From: JBBBNV01 sp037137075
GTDB taxonomy: Bacteria > Bacillota > Bacilli > Paenibacillales > NBRC-103111
Reading direction: 5' to 3'
Length of the DNA stretch: 60,326 nt
Assembly (NCBI RefSeq): GCF_037137075.1
Contig: NZ_JBBBNV010000027.1
Location: forward strand, 1 to 60,326
Part shown: positions 36,853-44,573 of the stretch, piece after piece
Numbering within the stretch: the first letter of the stretch is position 1
Layout: each line of letters begins with the position of its first letter
Position numbers and translations under genes: made by a program
The notes under the pieces: generated by a model
Told to the model about the DNA's origin: nothing
Seen by the model: the letters and a program-made list of their open reading frames with translations, nothing else
Database searches by the model: none

Positions 36853-37422
36853 TCAGCTGGATGCATTAAACAGCCCCATTGTTTTTTCGAATGGATGCTG
36901 CAGCGCATGCTCCAGCGCATCGCATGTCCGGTCAAGCACATCCGGCATCGCGGCAAATTCTTCCTTAGTGAATTTGGTTAAGACGTAGTCCACAATCGGA
37001 AAACCAGGCCGGGGCCGTGAAATACCGAGCCGAATCCGGTTAAATTGGGGAGTGCCCAGATGCTGAATCAGCGACTTCATTCCGTTGTGCCCGCCGGGGC
37101 TCCCCTGATAGCGCAGCCGAATATTCCCGTACGGCGTGTCCATATCATCATACAGCACAATCAAATCATCGATGCTCGCCTTATAGAAATCCATGTACGA
37201 GCGCAGAGCTTCCCCAGACAAATTCATATAGGTCATCGGCTTTATCAGCACAACCTTTTGCCCGCCGACATGCCCTTCCCCAAGGACAGCCTTATGCCTC
37301 GCCTGCGTCACCGCAATGCTGTGCCTGGCGGCAAAGCGATCCACCGCCATAAACCCGATATTATGCCTCGTATCCTGATAAGCCGCACCGGGATTTCCAA
37401 GACCTACAATCCACTTCATCAT
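36853..37422 (-). CDS. pth: peptidyl-tRNA hydrolase
   Basis: Pth frees tRNA from peptidyl-tRNA released by ribosomes; the B. subtilis gene is spoVC. The 189-residue protein begins MMKWIVGLGNPG and has the catalytic histidine in DTRHNIGFM, the KPMTYMNLSG substrate segment and DDMDTPYGNIRLR, GGHNGMKS. GGAGG stands six bases before ATG 37422 (37419 is also possible). A 68-codon upstream extension is rejected. An A/T-rich hairpin followed by T7 lies in its leader. Confidence 0.97.
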   Translation of the reverse strand: MMKWIVGLGNPGAAYQDTRHNIGFMAVDRFAARHSIAVTQARHKAVLGEGHVGGQKVVLIKPMTYMNLSGEALRSYMDFYKASIDDLIVLYDDMDTPYGNIRLRYQGSPGGHNGMKSLIQHLGTPQFNRIRLGISRPRPGFPIVDYVLTKFTKEEFAAMPDVLDRTCDALEHALQHPFEKTMGLFNASS

Positions 37423-37556
37423 CCTTCTCCTCCGCCAAAAAAATCTGAGAAAATGTGCATTTTTCTCTTCTTCAACGCAACCATCCGGCATGTCCGATTG
37501 TCTTAGCTGATGAAGAAAAAACCAACTATTTTTGAGAAAAAGGGTGAACTCGCCGA

Positions 37557-37757
37557 ATGTACAGAAACGGTCAAAACTTAACTGAAGACCTTCACTTTCA
37601 GGACCATCTCGAGCACGAGGTTCCAATCCAAATTTATTTGGGCGTCAATCACAAGGATATTGGTTTTGTCGAACAATACAGCGGTATTTTCATCAAAGTG
37701 AACAACACCTTTTATCGCCGGGACTACTTTACGTTTATTTCCCGCCCCGGCTATTAG
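37557..37757 (+). CDS. small hypothetical protein
   Basis: A 66-residue plus-strand protein divergent from pth and convergent with rplY. It is aromatic-rich, with QIYLGVNHKDIGFVEQYS and KVNNTFYRRDYFTFISRPGY, and has no signal peptide or membrane segment. AAGGGTG lies ten bases before the ATG. Natural-looking composition and position on its own strand argue for a real gene. I believe similar proteins exist in other Paenibacillus, but I cannot check, and the function is unknown. Confidence 0.65.
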   Translation: MYRNGQNLTEDLHFQDHLEHEVPIQIYLGVNHKDIGFVEQYSGIFIKVNNTFYRRDYFTFISRPGY

Positions 37758-37855
37758 AAACCGTCGCCGTCAAGTGCTGTACAGCTACGAAGCCGCCCCT
37801 TCACCATCCGCCCGGCGGCTTCCGAGCGCTCCGCCTGAAACCACCCTGGTCATGT

Positions 37856-37884
37856 GTAAAAAGGGGACGGCTTCCCATCCCCTT
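37856..37884 (-). terminator. intrinsic terminator of rplY
   Basis: AAGGGGA and TCCCCTT form a 7-bp stem with a 10-base loop, then five T on the minus strand, 25 bases after the rplY stop. Confidence 0.8.
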
Positions 37885-37908
37885 CACACATGTGCCGAGC
37901 CTATAGGA

Positions 37909-38538
37909 TTACGCCCCGCTGGGAGCTTCTGTCTTGGCTTGTACCGGCTCCCTTTTCTCTTCCTCATCCACCGGGATAACCAGCTCCTCCTTCTGAGGCG
38001 CCAGCACGGTGACCAGAAGCGTCTCCGGATCAGATTTTAAGCTCACCCCTGGCGGCAGCTGCAGCGCGCCTGCCAGAATGCTATCCCCTACCCGCAGGCT
38101 GCTGACATCCAGAACGATCGAGGCAGGGATATCCTTAGGCAGGCAGCGAATCTCCACCTCGTGGAGCAGCGTTGTCAGCAACCCGCCTTCTGCTTCCGCC
38201 TCGTCCTGTCCCTTCAGCTCAAGCACTACCGATGTCTTGACAGGCTCGTTCATTTCGATTTGGTGGAAATCAATATGCAGCAGCCGGCGGTTAACCTTCT
38301 CCCGCTGAATAGCGCTGACCATCACCGGCTGATGTCCGTGATCGGGCATCTCCAAGTCCACGATGGCATGGGCGCTCTCCTTCAGCAGTGCAAGCAGCTC
38401 CTTCTCATCCACCATAATCGCCGTGCTCGGCAGCTGCTTTCCGTAGACCACACCGGGAATTTTCCCCTGCTTGCGGGCCGTTTTCGTATCCGATTTCGTT
38501 TTCGTTTGGCGGGCTTCCGCCTTTAAAGTATTGGGCAT
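37909..38538 (-). CDS. rplY: ribosomal protein bL25 (general stress protein Ctc form)
   Basis: bL25 binds 5S rRNA. The 209-residue protein is the long Ctc type: an N-terminal L25 domain (about 1-95; GKIPGVVYGKQLPS, HIDFHQIEMNEP) and a C-terminal beta domain, ending in an acidic-to-basic tail. CAGGAGG stands before ATG 38538. It follows glmU by only 75 bases. In B. subtilis prs lies between them; here it does not. I saw no sigma-B promoter in the short gap. Confidence 0.96.
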   Translation of the reverse strand: MPNTLKAEARQTKTKSDTKTARKQGKIPGVVYGKQLPSTAIMVDEKELLALLKESAHAIVDLEMPDHGHQPVMVSAIQREKVNRRLLHIDFHQIEMNEPVKTSVVLELKGQDEAEAEGGLLTTLLHEVEIRCLPKDIPASIVLDVSSLRVGDSILAGALQLPPGVSLKSDPETLLVTVLAPQKEELVIPVDEEEKREPVQAKTEAPSGA

Positions 38539-38613
38539 ACGTCAACCTCCTGACAAAATTGGGTTCCACCTGACAGTTTCCCCAACCGTCGGACGTTTTA
38601 GTCTGCCCGCGCT

Positions 38614-40002
38614 TTACTCGCTTTTGCCTTTTTTGAGCCGGACCCGAAGCTCTTCTGCATACCCGGTCTTAACAACCTGCCGTTCCCGGGCAACCGCCAT
38701 GTCGTTCTCCCCGACATCGGAAGTAATCGTCGAGCCTGCAACCACAAAGGCGCCTTTGCCGATTTTGACCGGCGCAACCAAATTCACGTTGCTGCCGATA
38801 AACGAATCGTCACCGATTTCCGTCATATGCTTGCGGAAGCCGTCATAGTTCACCGTAATCGCGCCGCAGCCGATGTTGACGTTGCTGCCGACCTTGGCAT
38901 CACCGACATAAGAGAGATGGGATACCTTGGTTCCTTCGCCCAATGTTGCGTTTTTAATTTCGACGAAATCGCCGATTTTCGCGTAAGCGCCGATATTGGC
39001 CCCCGGACGCAAATAAGCAAACGGGCCGACGGACGCCTCATTGCCGACCACTGCCTCCAGCAGCACCGACTGTTTCACGGTCACCCCGTCGCCCAATTGG
39101 CTGGAGGTCACTTCCGTATTCGGTCCGATAACACAGTCTCTCCCGATGACGGTATCGCCTTTAAGAATCGTTCCCGGATACAGCACCGTATCGGGGCCGA
39201 TTTGGACCGTTTTCTCAATGTACGTTTGCTGCGGATCAATAATGGTCACTCCGCCCAGCATGGCCTTGCGGTTAATACGCGCACGCATCTCCTGCTCGGC
39301 TTCAGCCAGCGCAACCCGATCATTGACTCCCAGCGCTTCCGCCGTATCCTGCGTGGAATAGGCCAGCACAGCCTCCCCTTGTCCCCGCAGAATGCCTACA
39401 ACATCCGTCAAATAGTATTCCTGCTGGGCATTGCTGTTGGTTACCAGCTTCAATGCCGCAAACAGCTTGCGGTTGTCAAAACAGTACGTGCCCGCATTAA
39501 TTTCCTGTACCGCCGCTTCTTCCGGCGAACAGTCCTTTTGCTCCACAATACGCTGGACAGCGCCATCGTCGCTGCGAATGACCCGTCCGTATCCGAACGG
39601 ATTGGACATCCGGGCGGTCAGCATTACCGCTCCGGCCTGCTTCTCCTGCATGAGCCGGACCATGCCTTGCAAGGTTTCCGCTGTAATAAGCGGTGTATCC
39701 CCGCAAGCAATAATGGTAATCCCTTCCTCCTCGCCCAGCACCGCCTCAGCCTGCATTACGGCATGGCCTGTTCCGAGCTGCTCCGCCTGAAGCGCATATT
39801 CGGCGCAATCGCCCAAATAACCCTTTACCGCCTCGGCTCCATGGCCGACTATTACCACCGTACGGGCGGTTCCCAGCTCGGCGAACGTGTCCGTTACATG
39901 CCCGACCATCGGCTGTCCGCATACCGGATGCAGTACCTTGTAGAGCTTGGATTTCATACGCTTTCCTTGGCCCGCGGCAAGGATAATGCCATATATATTC
40001 AC
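38614..40002 (-). CDS. glmU: bifunctional UDP-N-acetylglucosamine pyrophosphorylase / glucosamine-1-phosphate acetyltransferase
   Basis: GlmU makes UDP-GlcNAc for peptidoglycan and teichoic acids. The 462-residue protein has the uridyltransferase start IYGIILAAGQGKRMKSKLYK, the GTGHA segment (EQLGTGHAVMQ), and a left-handed beta-helix acetyltransferase half of hexapeptide repeats (about 255 onward), with GDFVEIKNA and NYDGFRKH active-site segments. The start is GTG 40002 behind AAGGGG. It lies downstream of spoVG, beyond the spoVG terminator. Confidence 0.98.
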   Translation of the reverse strand: MNIYGIILAAGQGKRMKSKLYKVLHPVCGQPMVGHVTDTFAELGTARTVVIVGHGAEAVKGYLGDCAEYALQAEQLGTGHAVMQAEAVLGEEEGITIIACGDTPLITAETLQGMVRLMQEKQAGAVMLTARMSNPFGYGRVIRSDDGAVQRIVEQKDCSPEEAAVQEINAGTYCFDNRKLFAALKLVTNSNAQQEYYLTDVVGILRGQGEAVLAYSTQDTAEALGVNDRVALAEAEQEMRARINRKAMLGGVTIIDPQQTYIEKTVQIGPDTVLYPGTILKGDTVIGRDCVIGPNTEVTSSQLGDGVTVKQSVLLEAVVGNEASVGPFAYLRPGANIGAYAKIGDFVEIKNATLGEGTKVSHLSYVGDAKVGSNVNIGCGAITVNYDGFRKHMTEIGDDSFIGSNVNLVAPVKIGKGAFVVAGSTITSDVGENDMAVARERQVVKTGYAEELRVRLKKGKSE

Positions 40003-40062
40003 AGGTTGTTTCCCCTTTTCCGTAGAGTTCTCCCTTCAAACTATAGCTCAGTTTTGTATAAA

Positions 40063-40088
40063 TGAAAAGGGAGCCCCTGAGGGGCTCC
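40063..40088 (-). terminator. intrinsic terminator of spoVG
   Basis: A perfect 8-bp GC-rich stem (GGAGCCCC with GGGGCTCC), 3-base loop, then CTTTTC, 20 bases after the spoVG stop. Confidence 0.85.
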
Positions 40089-40107
40089 TTGGGATTGCAG
40101 AATTACA

Positions 40108-40392
40108 TTACGCGCCTTCTTCAATAACCTCTTCTTCCGTCGCCGCTCGCTCATATTCAGTCAAAACAGCTGCCTGAATCTTCTCACGGGTTGTCGAAGA
40201 GATCGGATGCGCGATGTCGCGGAACTCACCATCCGGTGTCCGCTTGCTCGGCATGGCAACGAACATGCCATTATTTCCATCGATAACACGAATGTCGTGA
40301 ACGACAAATTCGTTGTCAATCGTGATGGAAGCAATAGCTTTCATTCTCCCTTCCGAGTTTACACGGCGGAGTCGAACATCAGTAATTTGCAC
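40108..40392 (-). CDS. spoVG: septation/RNA-binding regulator SpoVG
   Basis: SpoVG is a small nucleic-acid-binding regulator that affects septation at sporulation. The 94-residue protein begins MQITDVRLRRVNSEGRMKA and includes IRVIDGNNGMFVAMPSKRTPDGEFRD split over two strands, with an acidic C-terminus. GTG 40392 follows AAGGTGG, as in B. subtilis. It is preceded by an excellent sigma-H promoter and an A/T-rich tract. Confidence 0.97.
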   Translation of the reverse strand: MQITDVRLRRVNSEGRMKAIASITIDNEFVVHDIRVIDGNNGMFVAMPSKRTPDGEFRDIAHPISSTTREKIQAAVLTEYERAATEEEVIEEGA

Positions 40393-40432
40393 CTCTAGTC
40401 ACCACCTTTTTGTTTGACGAGACTTACCTCCT

Positions 40433-40462
40433 AAATTCCACATTTATACATTAAAATCCTTC
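40433..40462 (-). promoter_or_regulatory. sigma-H promoter of spoVG
   Basis: GAAGGATTT, a 12-base spacer and GTGGAATTT fit the sigma-H consensus (RnAGGAwWW and RnnGAATwW) at all defined positions. An almost pure A/T tract (40463-40495) lies directly upstream, as in the classical B. subtilis spoVG AT box that AbrB binds. Confidence 0.8.
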
Positions 40463-40495
40463 TTGTTTTTTGAATTTTTTTTAAATTTTTAAACT

Positions 40496-40882
40496 TTATT
40501 TTCGAAGAGCGATAAGTTCGATTTCTACAAGGACATCCTTAGGCAGCCTTGCGACCTCCACCGTCGAGCGCGCAGGCTTGTGATCTCCAAAATATTCGGC
40601 ATAAATGGCGTTTACTGCAGCAAATTGATTCATGTCCTTCAGGAATACAGTCGCCTTGAGCACCTGATCCAGCCCCGATCCCCCGGCCTCCAGCACAGCG
40701 GTCAAATTGCGGAATACCTGATGAGTCTGCTCTTCAATACCGCCGCTGACAAGCTGACCGTCCGTACCGAGCGGAATTTGCCCCGAAGTGAACAATAAAT
40801 TGCCAAGTGCCGTCGCTTGTGAATAGGGTCCGATTGCAGCAGGAGCTTTCTGTGTGCTTACAATTTCAATCGCCATCGTCAT
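40496..40882 (-). CDS. ridA: RidA family enamine/imine deaminase (YabJ)
   Basis: RidA hydrolyses reactive 2-aminoacrylate-type enamines; B. subtilis YabJ is linked to purine control. The 128-residue protein shows APAAIGPYSQAT, FTSGQIPL and the active-site arginine in KPARSTVEVARLP. The ATG overlaps the purR stop (ATGA) and has GGAG five bases upstream, so it is coupled to purR. Confidence 0.96.
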   Translation of the reverse strand: MTMAIEIVSTQKAPAAIGPYSQATALGNLLFTSGQIPLGTDGQLVSGGIEEQTHQVFRNLTAVLEAGGSGLDQVLKATVFLKDMNQFAAVNAIYAEYFGDHKPARSTVEVARLPKDVLVEIELIALRK

Positions 40883-41715
40883 CTTTTCTCCTCATCTTGT
40901 TCGAAATAGTTGCCCGGCGTCACAAGCAGCTGCCGATTGCGCGATTCCACGCCCGACACCTTGGCCAGGGATGTATATTCTTCTACCAGATGTTCGTCCA
41001 CTTCGCCCGATTCCACCAGAACGCCGACTCCTTTGACCGTGGCACGGAATTCGGAGAGCAGATCCATCATCCCGCGAATCGTTCCCCCGGCCCGCATAAA
41101 GTCGTCGATAATCAGCACCTTGGATTCTTCCTTCAGCGCCCGGCGGGCAAGCGACATCGTTTGAATCCGTTTGTTGGAGCCAGAAACATAGTTGATGCTG
41201 ACCGCAGAGCCCTCAGTTACCCGGTTGTCCCGGCGGACGATAACGACAGGCAAATTCAGATACGTCGCTGTTGCGTATGCAAGCGGAATACCTTTGGTTT
41301 CCACCGTCATCACCACGTCCAGATCACGGCCTGCGAACGCGGAAGCAAACATTTTACCCACTTCATTCAAAAATTGCGGCTGGCCCAGTATATCGGACAT
41401 GTACATGTAGCCGCCGGGCAAAATCCGTTCAGGCTGTTCAAGCTGCTTGCAATATTTATTAATTATTTCCAATGATAGCGCCTTCGGTATTTTGGGGATG
41501 AATTTCACCCCGCCCGCAGCCCCAGCCAAGGTATGCAGCTGGCCTAAGCCTTCTTCTTCGAACACTTCTTTTATGATGGCCAAATCCTCGCTAATGGAGG
41601 ATTTCGCTGAATTGTATCGTTCGGCAAACGTTGTAAGCGGAATCAGCGTATGGGGGCGAAACAACAAATATTGTGTCATTTCCACCAGCCTCGCGCTGCG
41701 CTTTAACTTTTTCAT
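40879..41715 (-). CDS. purR: purine operon repressor PurR
   Basis: PurR represses purine genes and is released by PRPP. The 278-residue Bacillales-type protein has an N-terminal winged helix (1-75; RSARLVEMTQYLLFRPH) and a phosphoribosyltransferase-like domain with the PRPP motif VLIIDDFMRAGGT near 206-218. The ATG at 41715 follows AAGGGGG. A PurBox-like sequence over its -10 suggests it represses itself, as its B. subtilis orthologue does. Confidence 0.97.
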   Translation of the reverse strand: MKKLKRSARLVEMTQYLLFRPHTLIPLTTFAERYNSAKSSISEDLAIIKEVFEEEGLGQLHTLAGAAGGVKFIPKIPKALSLEIINKYCKQLEQPERILPGGYMYMSDILGQPQFLNEVGKMFASAFAGRDLDVVMTVETKGIPLAYATATYLNLPVVIVRRDNRVTEGSAVSINYVSGSNKRIQTMSLARRALKEESKVLIIDDFMRAGGTIRGMMDLLSEFRATVKGVGVLVESGEVDEHLVEEYTSLAKVSGVESRNRQLLVTPGNYFEQDEEKR

Positions 41716-41745
41716 TCCGGTTCCCCCTTAGAATCTCAATCCAGC

Positions 41746-41761
41746 AAATCCGAATATTATA
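41746..41761 (-). promoter_or_regulatory. PurBox overlapping the purR -10 element
   Basis: AAATCCGAATATT (41746-41758, plus strand) matches the PurBox AWWWCCGAACWWT at 12 of 13 positions. TATAAT of the purR promoter (41756-41761, minus) overlaps its end; the -35 is weak. No second inverted box was clear. Confidence 0.55.
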
Positions 41762-41871
41762 AAGAGAATATACCATTTTTATACGTTTTTCAGCAAGAAC
41801 TTCATGAAAGATTTATGAAATTATCCTTAACGTCAACCTGACATATACTTACATTCGTGTTCCCGTATTTA

Positions 41872-42744
41872 CTAGTCCGCAAGCATGGGCGCAGTAAGCA
41901 GGCGGATGGCATATACTTCCTTGCAAAATCCGCGCAGCCCGTTATAAATGGCACAGGCTTTGGTCTCTTTCGATACAAGGCCGAATACCGTCGGGCCGCT
42001 GCCGGACATGAGGACCCCATCGGCTCCCAGCCGTTCCATACAATCCTTAAGCTGGCGCACCTCCGGGTACAGCCGAAGCGTAACCTCCTCCAGAACGTTG
42101 CCAAGCCGTGAGCATACCCCCTGATAGTCTTGAGCAGCGATAGCTTGTACCAGCTGTGCCGTTGGCGGATGGCGGCGAATCTCACTAGCCCGCAGCTGCC
42201 CGTATACTTCGGCTGTGGACACATTAATCGGCGGCTTGGCAAGCACGACCCAGCAGGCCGGGGGCGCGTCGATACGCTCCAGCTTCTCCCCGCGCCCTGT
42301 CGCCAGCGCAGTGCCTCCTGTGACACAGAACGGCACGTCGGAGCCCAGCTCCGCGCCCAGCTCCTTCAGCTCTTCCACCGAGAGCCCCAAGTTCCACAGG
42401 CGGTTGAGCCCGCGGAGAGTTGCCGCCGCATCGCTGCTTCCTCCAGCCAGGCCAGCCGCGACGGGAATTTTTTTGTCGAGATGAATATAAACCCCTTCCC
42501 GCACACCGCAGCGTTCCTTGATTAGCCTGGCCGCCTGAAACGCCAAATTTTTCTCATCTAGCGGAATATAGCCTGCCTGACTTGAAATCATAATCGTGTC
42601 CCGCGGAATTGCAGTCATCTCCAGACGGTCCGCCAAATCAACCATCGTCATGACCATCTCGACCTCATGGAAGCCATCCTCGCGTTTATATAGAACGTCT
42701 AGCGATAAGTTAATTTTTGCCGGCGCTTTTTCATAAATTTTCAT
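41872..42744 (-). CDS. ispE: 4-diphosphocytidyl-2-C-methyl-D-erythritol kinase
   Basis: IspE phosphorylates CDP-methylerythritol in the non-mevalonate isoprenoid pathway. The 290-residue GHMP kinase begins KIYEKAPAKINLSLDVLYKREDG (split here as KIYEKAPAKINL and KREDG), has the ATP loop PVAAGLAGGSSDAAATLRG at about 93-111, and a C-terminal MSGSGPTVFGLV. AGGGGTG precedes ATG 42744. The 130-base gap to purR holds only the purR promoter. Confidence 0.97.
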   Translation of the reverse strand: MKIYEKAPAKINLSLDVLYKREDGFHEVEMVMTMVDLADRLEMTAIPRDTIMISSQAGYIPLDEKNLAFQAARLIKERCGVREGVYIHLDKKIPVAAGLAGGSSDAAATLRGLNRLWNLGLSVEELKELGAELGSDVPFCVTGGTALATGRGEKLERIDAPPACWVVLAKPPINVSTAEVYGQLRASEIRRHPPTAQLVQAIAAQDYQGVCSRLGNVLEEVTLRLYPEVRQLKDCMERLGADGVLMSGSGPTVFGLVSKETKACAIYNGLRGFCKEVYAIRLLTAPMLAD

Positions 42745-42791
42745 TCCCGCACCCCTTAGATCCAGTTTGACTATGTATTACTATAACAAAT

Positions 42792-42840
42792 GAAAAAAAG
42801 AAAAGCTAAAGCGTCTGCTTGAAAGCGGTCGCTTTAGCTT
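42792..42840 (-). terminator. intrinsic terminator of sspF
   Basis: AAGCTAAAGCG and CGCTTTAGCTT pair around a 17-base loop, followed by TTCTTTTTTT. Confidence 0.85.
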
Positions 42841-42874
42841 GGAGTCGAGAAAACGAGCTTACCAGTCCCTGCAG

Positions 42875-43054
42875 CTAGTGCGGATTGCGGGCAGACTGCT
42901 CGGCGATTTGTATGGCTCTTTTGACCATATTCCCCGCATCCTTCGTCCGGATTCCGCCCCAGCCGTCCCGCTGCACCGTGTCATAAAAGCCAAGGTCCTT
43001 AGCCAGCTCATTTTTGAACCGCTCTGACATCACACCACGATTACGGCGTCCCAT
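42875..43054 (-). CDS. sspF: small acid-soluble spore protein, SspF family
   Basis: Alpha/beta-type SASPs coat forespore DNA and protect it from UV. The 59-residue protein has the SspF-type core SERFKNELAKDLGFYDTVQ and the DNA-binding GGIRTKDAGNMVKRAIQIAE. ATG 43054 follows GAAGGAG. A sigma-G promoter lies at 43087-43117. The B. subtilis sspF gene is likewise between veg and ispE. Confidence 0.95.
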   Translation of the reverse strand: MGRRNRGVMSERFKNELAKDLGFYDTVQRDGWGGIRTKDAGNMVKRAIQIAEQSARNPH

Positions 43055-43086
43055 CGCACATCGTCTCCTTCGTTTGAGAGTATCGT

Positions 43087-43117
43087 TAGTATGCCGCACG
43101 GTCGTTTCTTTTACTCC
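43087..43117 (-). promoter_or_regulatory. sigma-G promoter of sspF
   Basis: GGAGTA, 18-base spacer, CATACTA. The -10 is a perfect sigma-G match; the -35 matches TGAATA at four of six. Confidence 0.65.
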
Positions 43118-43242
43118 TGACGCCTGGCTGTCCTTGTCCGCCCGCTCCCATTGCTCTCTCGCATTCCGCCTGAAACGAAAAACAGAACCGGAAGCCGGCT
43201 CTGTTCTTCATGTATAGTCAATGCTGATGATACTTTGCTGCT

Positions 43243-43518
43243 TTATTGCTGTGCATACGTGATTCGGACCTCGCCCTCATTCTGGCAGACGGTCACTTCC
43301 ACGGATTCGGTCAAAATGTCCGCATAGCTGTAGGACACCCGCTTAAATGCGTGCTGTTCTTCATCCAGCTTGACAATAAACACAGAAGGGTAGATTTCTT
43401 CCAACACACCGGTTCGTTCGATGGTCTTTCGGCGGCCACCGTTAGCACGTAACAAGATCTTCTGCCCGACATGGGCTTCCAAACTGCGTTTGATTTCCAA
43501 CAGCGCATTTTTAGCCAT
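43243..43518 (-). CDS. veg: Veg protein
   Basis: Veg is a small, abundant vegetative protein linked to biofilm matrix control in B. subtilis. The 91-residue product begins AKNALLEIKRSLEAHVGQK and has SM-like beta strands (GRRKTIERTGVLEEIYPSVF). ATG 43518 follows AGAGGTGG. Two tandem, near-consensus sigma-A promoters drive it, in keeping with its very strong expression elsewhere. Confidence 0.97.
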   Translation of the reverse strand: MAKNALLEIKRSLEAHVGQKILLRANGGRRKTIERTGVLEEIYPSVFIVKLDEEQHAFKRVSYSYADILTESVEVTVCQNEGEVRITYAQQ

Positions 43519-43545
43519 TGTGTACTACCACCTCTTTCCTTGGTA

Positions 43546-43574
43546 ATTATACCGCAATAGTGGTAGTATGTCAA
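43546..43574 (-). promoter_or_regulatory. veg promoter P1 (perfect sigma-A consensus)
   Basis: TTGACA, exactly 17 bases, TATAAT, about 20 bases before the veg ribosome site. Confidence 0.9.
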
Positions 43575-43586
43575 ATAAAGCTTAAT

Positions 43587-43616
43587 ATTATAGCAGGGGT
43601 ACAAAGTTATTGTCAA
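43587..43616 (-). promoter_or_regulatory. veg promoter P2 (sigma-A consensus, 18-base spacer)
   Basis: A second TTGACA and TATAAT pair with an 18-base spacer, 41-42 bases upstream of P1 on the same strand. Confidence 0.85.
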
Positions 43617-43631
43617 CGGTCTATCTTCACT

Positions 43632-43664
43632 AAAAAAAGCGTCCCGGCCATCCCGGGACACTTT
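43632..43664 (-). terminator. intrinsic terminator of yabG
   Basis: AAAGTGTCCCGG and CCGGGACGCTTT pair with G-T wobble, followed by seven T. It lies 19 bases after the yabG stop and just upstream of the veg promoters. Confidence 0.85.
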
Positions 43665-43682
43665 CAAGCTCCTATTTGGCAA

Positions 43683-44552
43683 TCACGCATCGGCTGTAGA
43701 CTGCAAATGAGGATATCCCAAACGGTGAGTACCCTTGGTTTCAATGCCGCCCATGCCTTTGACGCCGCTTACGGTTTGATGGATAACATCCGGCAAATTA
43801 ACCGTCTCTTTCACCGATGTAAACGCAGCCTTCGCTGCGACAGCGACCGGGTCCAGAGCGTGAATTAATATCCGGCCGGGCGAGCTTGCAAAATTAGCCC
43901 CCGCCTGCAAAAGCGCCTCGAAGTGGGACTGGCAGGCGCCGGCCACCACAACGAGTCCATCCCGGTCCCGCTCGTACTGGCGGGCAATCTGAACCGATTG
44001 CACGAAGTGAGCGGAATTTTTGTAGCTGTTCAAATCCGACGGATCGAGCGGCTCACGCTGCTTGAGCATTCCGTCATGCCCCGTCACCACCACAACATCC
44101 GGACGCACCTGCGGCAGCAGCCGCTGCAGAAGCGTAGGCATGTTCGTCTCCGTGACATACATGCCTTCAGCAGGGATATTCAGCTTGCCGTATACTGCCA
44201 TGCTTTTTCGCAAATAGTTAGCGTCTCCATCCAGGTGAAGAATTTTGCCGGGCATATCAAAAAAAGCCTGCTGCCTGCGTCCTGAAGCCGGACTTGCGGC
44301 AGATTGCCGCCAGATACGCTCCCGCTGCGCGCGCACGGACTCGGTCAGACGATCCAGAACGCGCGCTTCCGACTCAGCCAGCTTATGGCTTATACGCATG
44401 TCCTGGACCGCTTGAATGTCGTGCAGCGGAGCATCCGCCAACAGACGGTATTGTATGCCTTTCAGCATGACGAAAGAACGTGCCAGCTGTTCGATTCGAA
44501 ACAGCACGTCGCCGCCATAGGATTTTCGTACCACGAGGTCTCCGAGATTCAT
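43683..44552 (-). CDS. yabG: sporulation-specific protease YabG
   Basis: YabG is a sigma-K-dependent cysteine-type protease that processes spore coat proteins. The 289-residue protein shows DLVVRKSYGGDVLFRI, the VVVTGHDGM segment, VVAGACQSHFEALLQAGANFASSP divided as VVAGACQSHFEALL and GANFASSP, and the conserved IHALDPV. ATG 44552 follows GGAGGGG; a longer frame is rejected. A well-formed sigma-K promoter lies within the end of rsmA. Confidence 0.94.
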   Translation of the reverse strand: MNLGDLVVRKSYGGDVLFRIEQLARSFVMLKGIQYRLLADAPLHDIQAVQDMRISHKLAESEARVLDRLTESVRAQRERIWRQSAASPASGRRQQAFFDMPGKILHLDGDANYLRKSMAVYGKLNIPAEGMYVTETNMPTLLQRLLPQVRPDVVVVTGHDGMLKQREPLDPSDLNSYKNSAHFVQSVQIARQYERDRDGLVVVAGACQSHFEALLQAGANFASSPGRILIHALDPVAVAAKAAFTSVKETVNLPDVIHQTVSGVKGMGGIETKGTHRLGYPHLQSTADA

Positions 44553-44573
44553 AAGCCAAATCCCCTCCTCGAC

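Noticed and set aside
38827..40065. 412-codon plus-strand open frame opposite glmU
   Set aside because: Antisense shadow; ends beyond glmU without its own signals.
41802..42326. 174-codon minus frame overlapping ispE
   Set aside because: Alternative frame of ispE with Arg/Ser/Cys-rich shadow composition.
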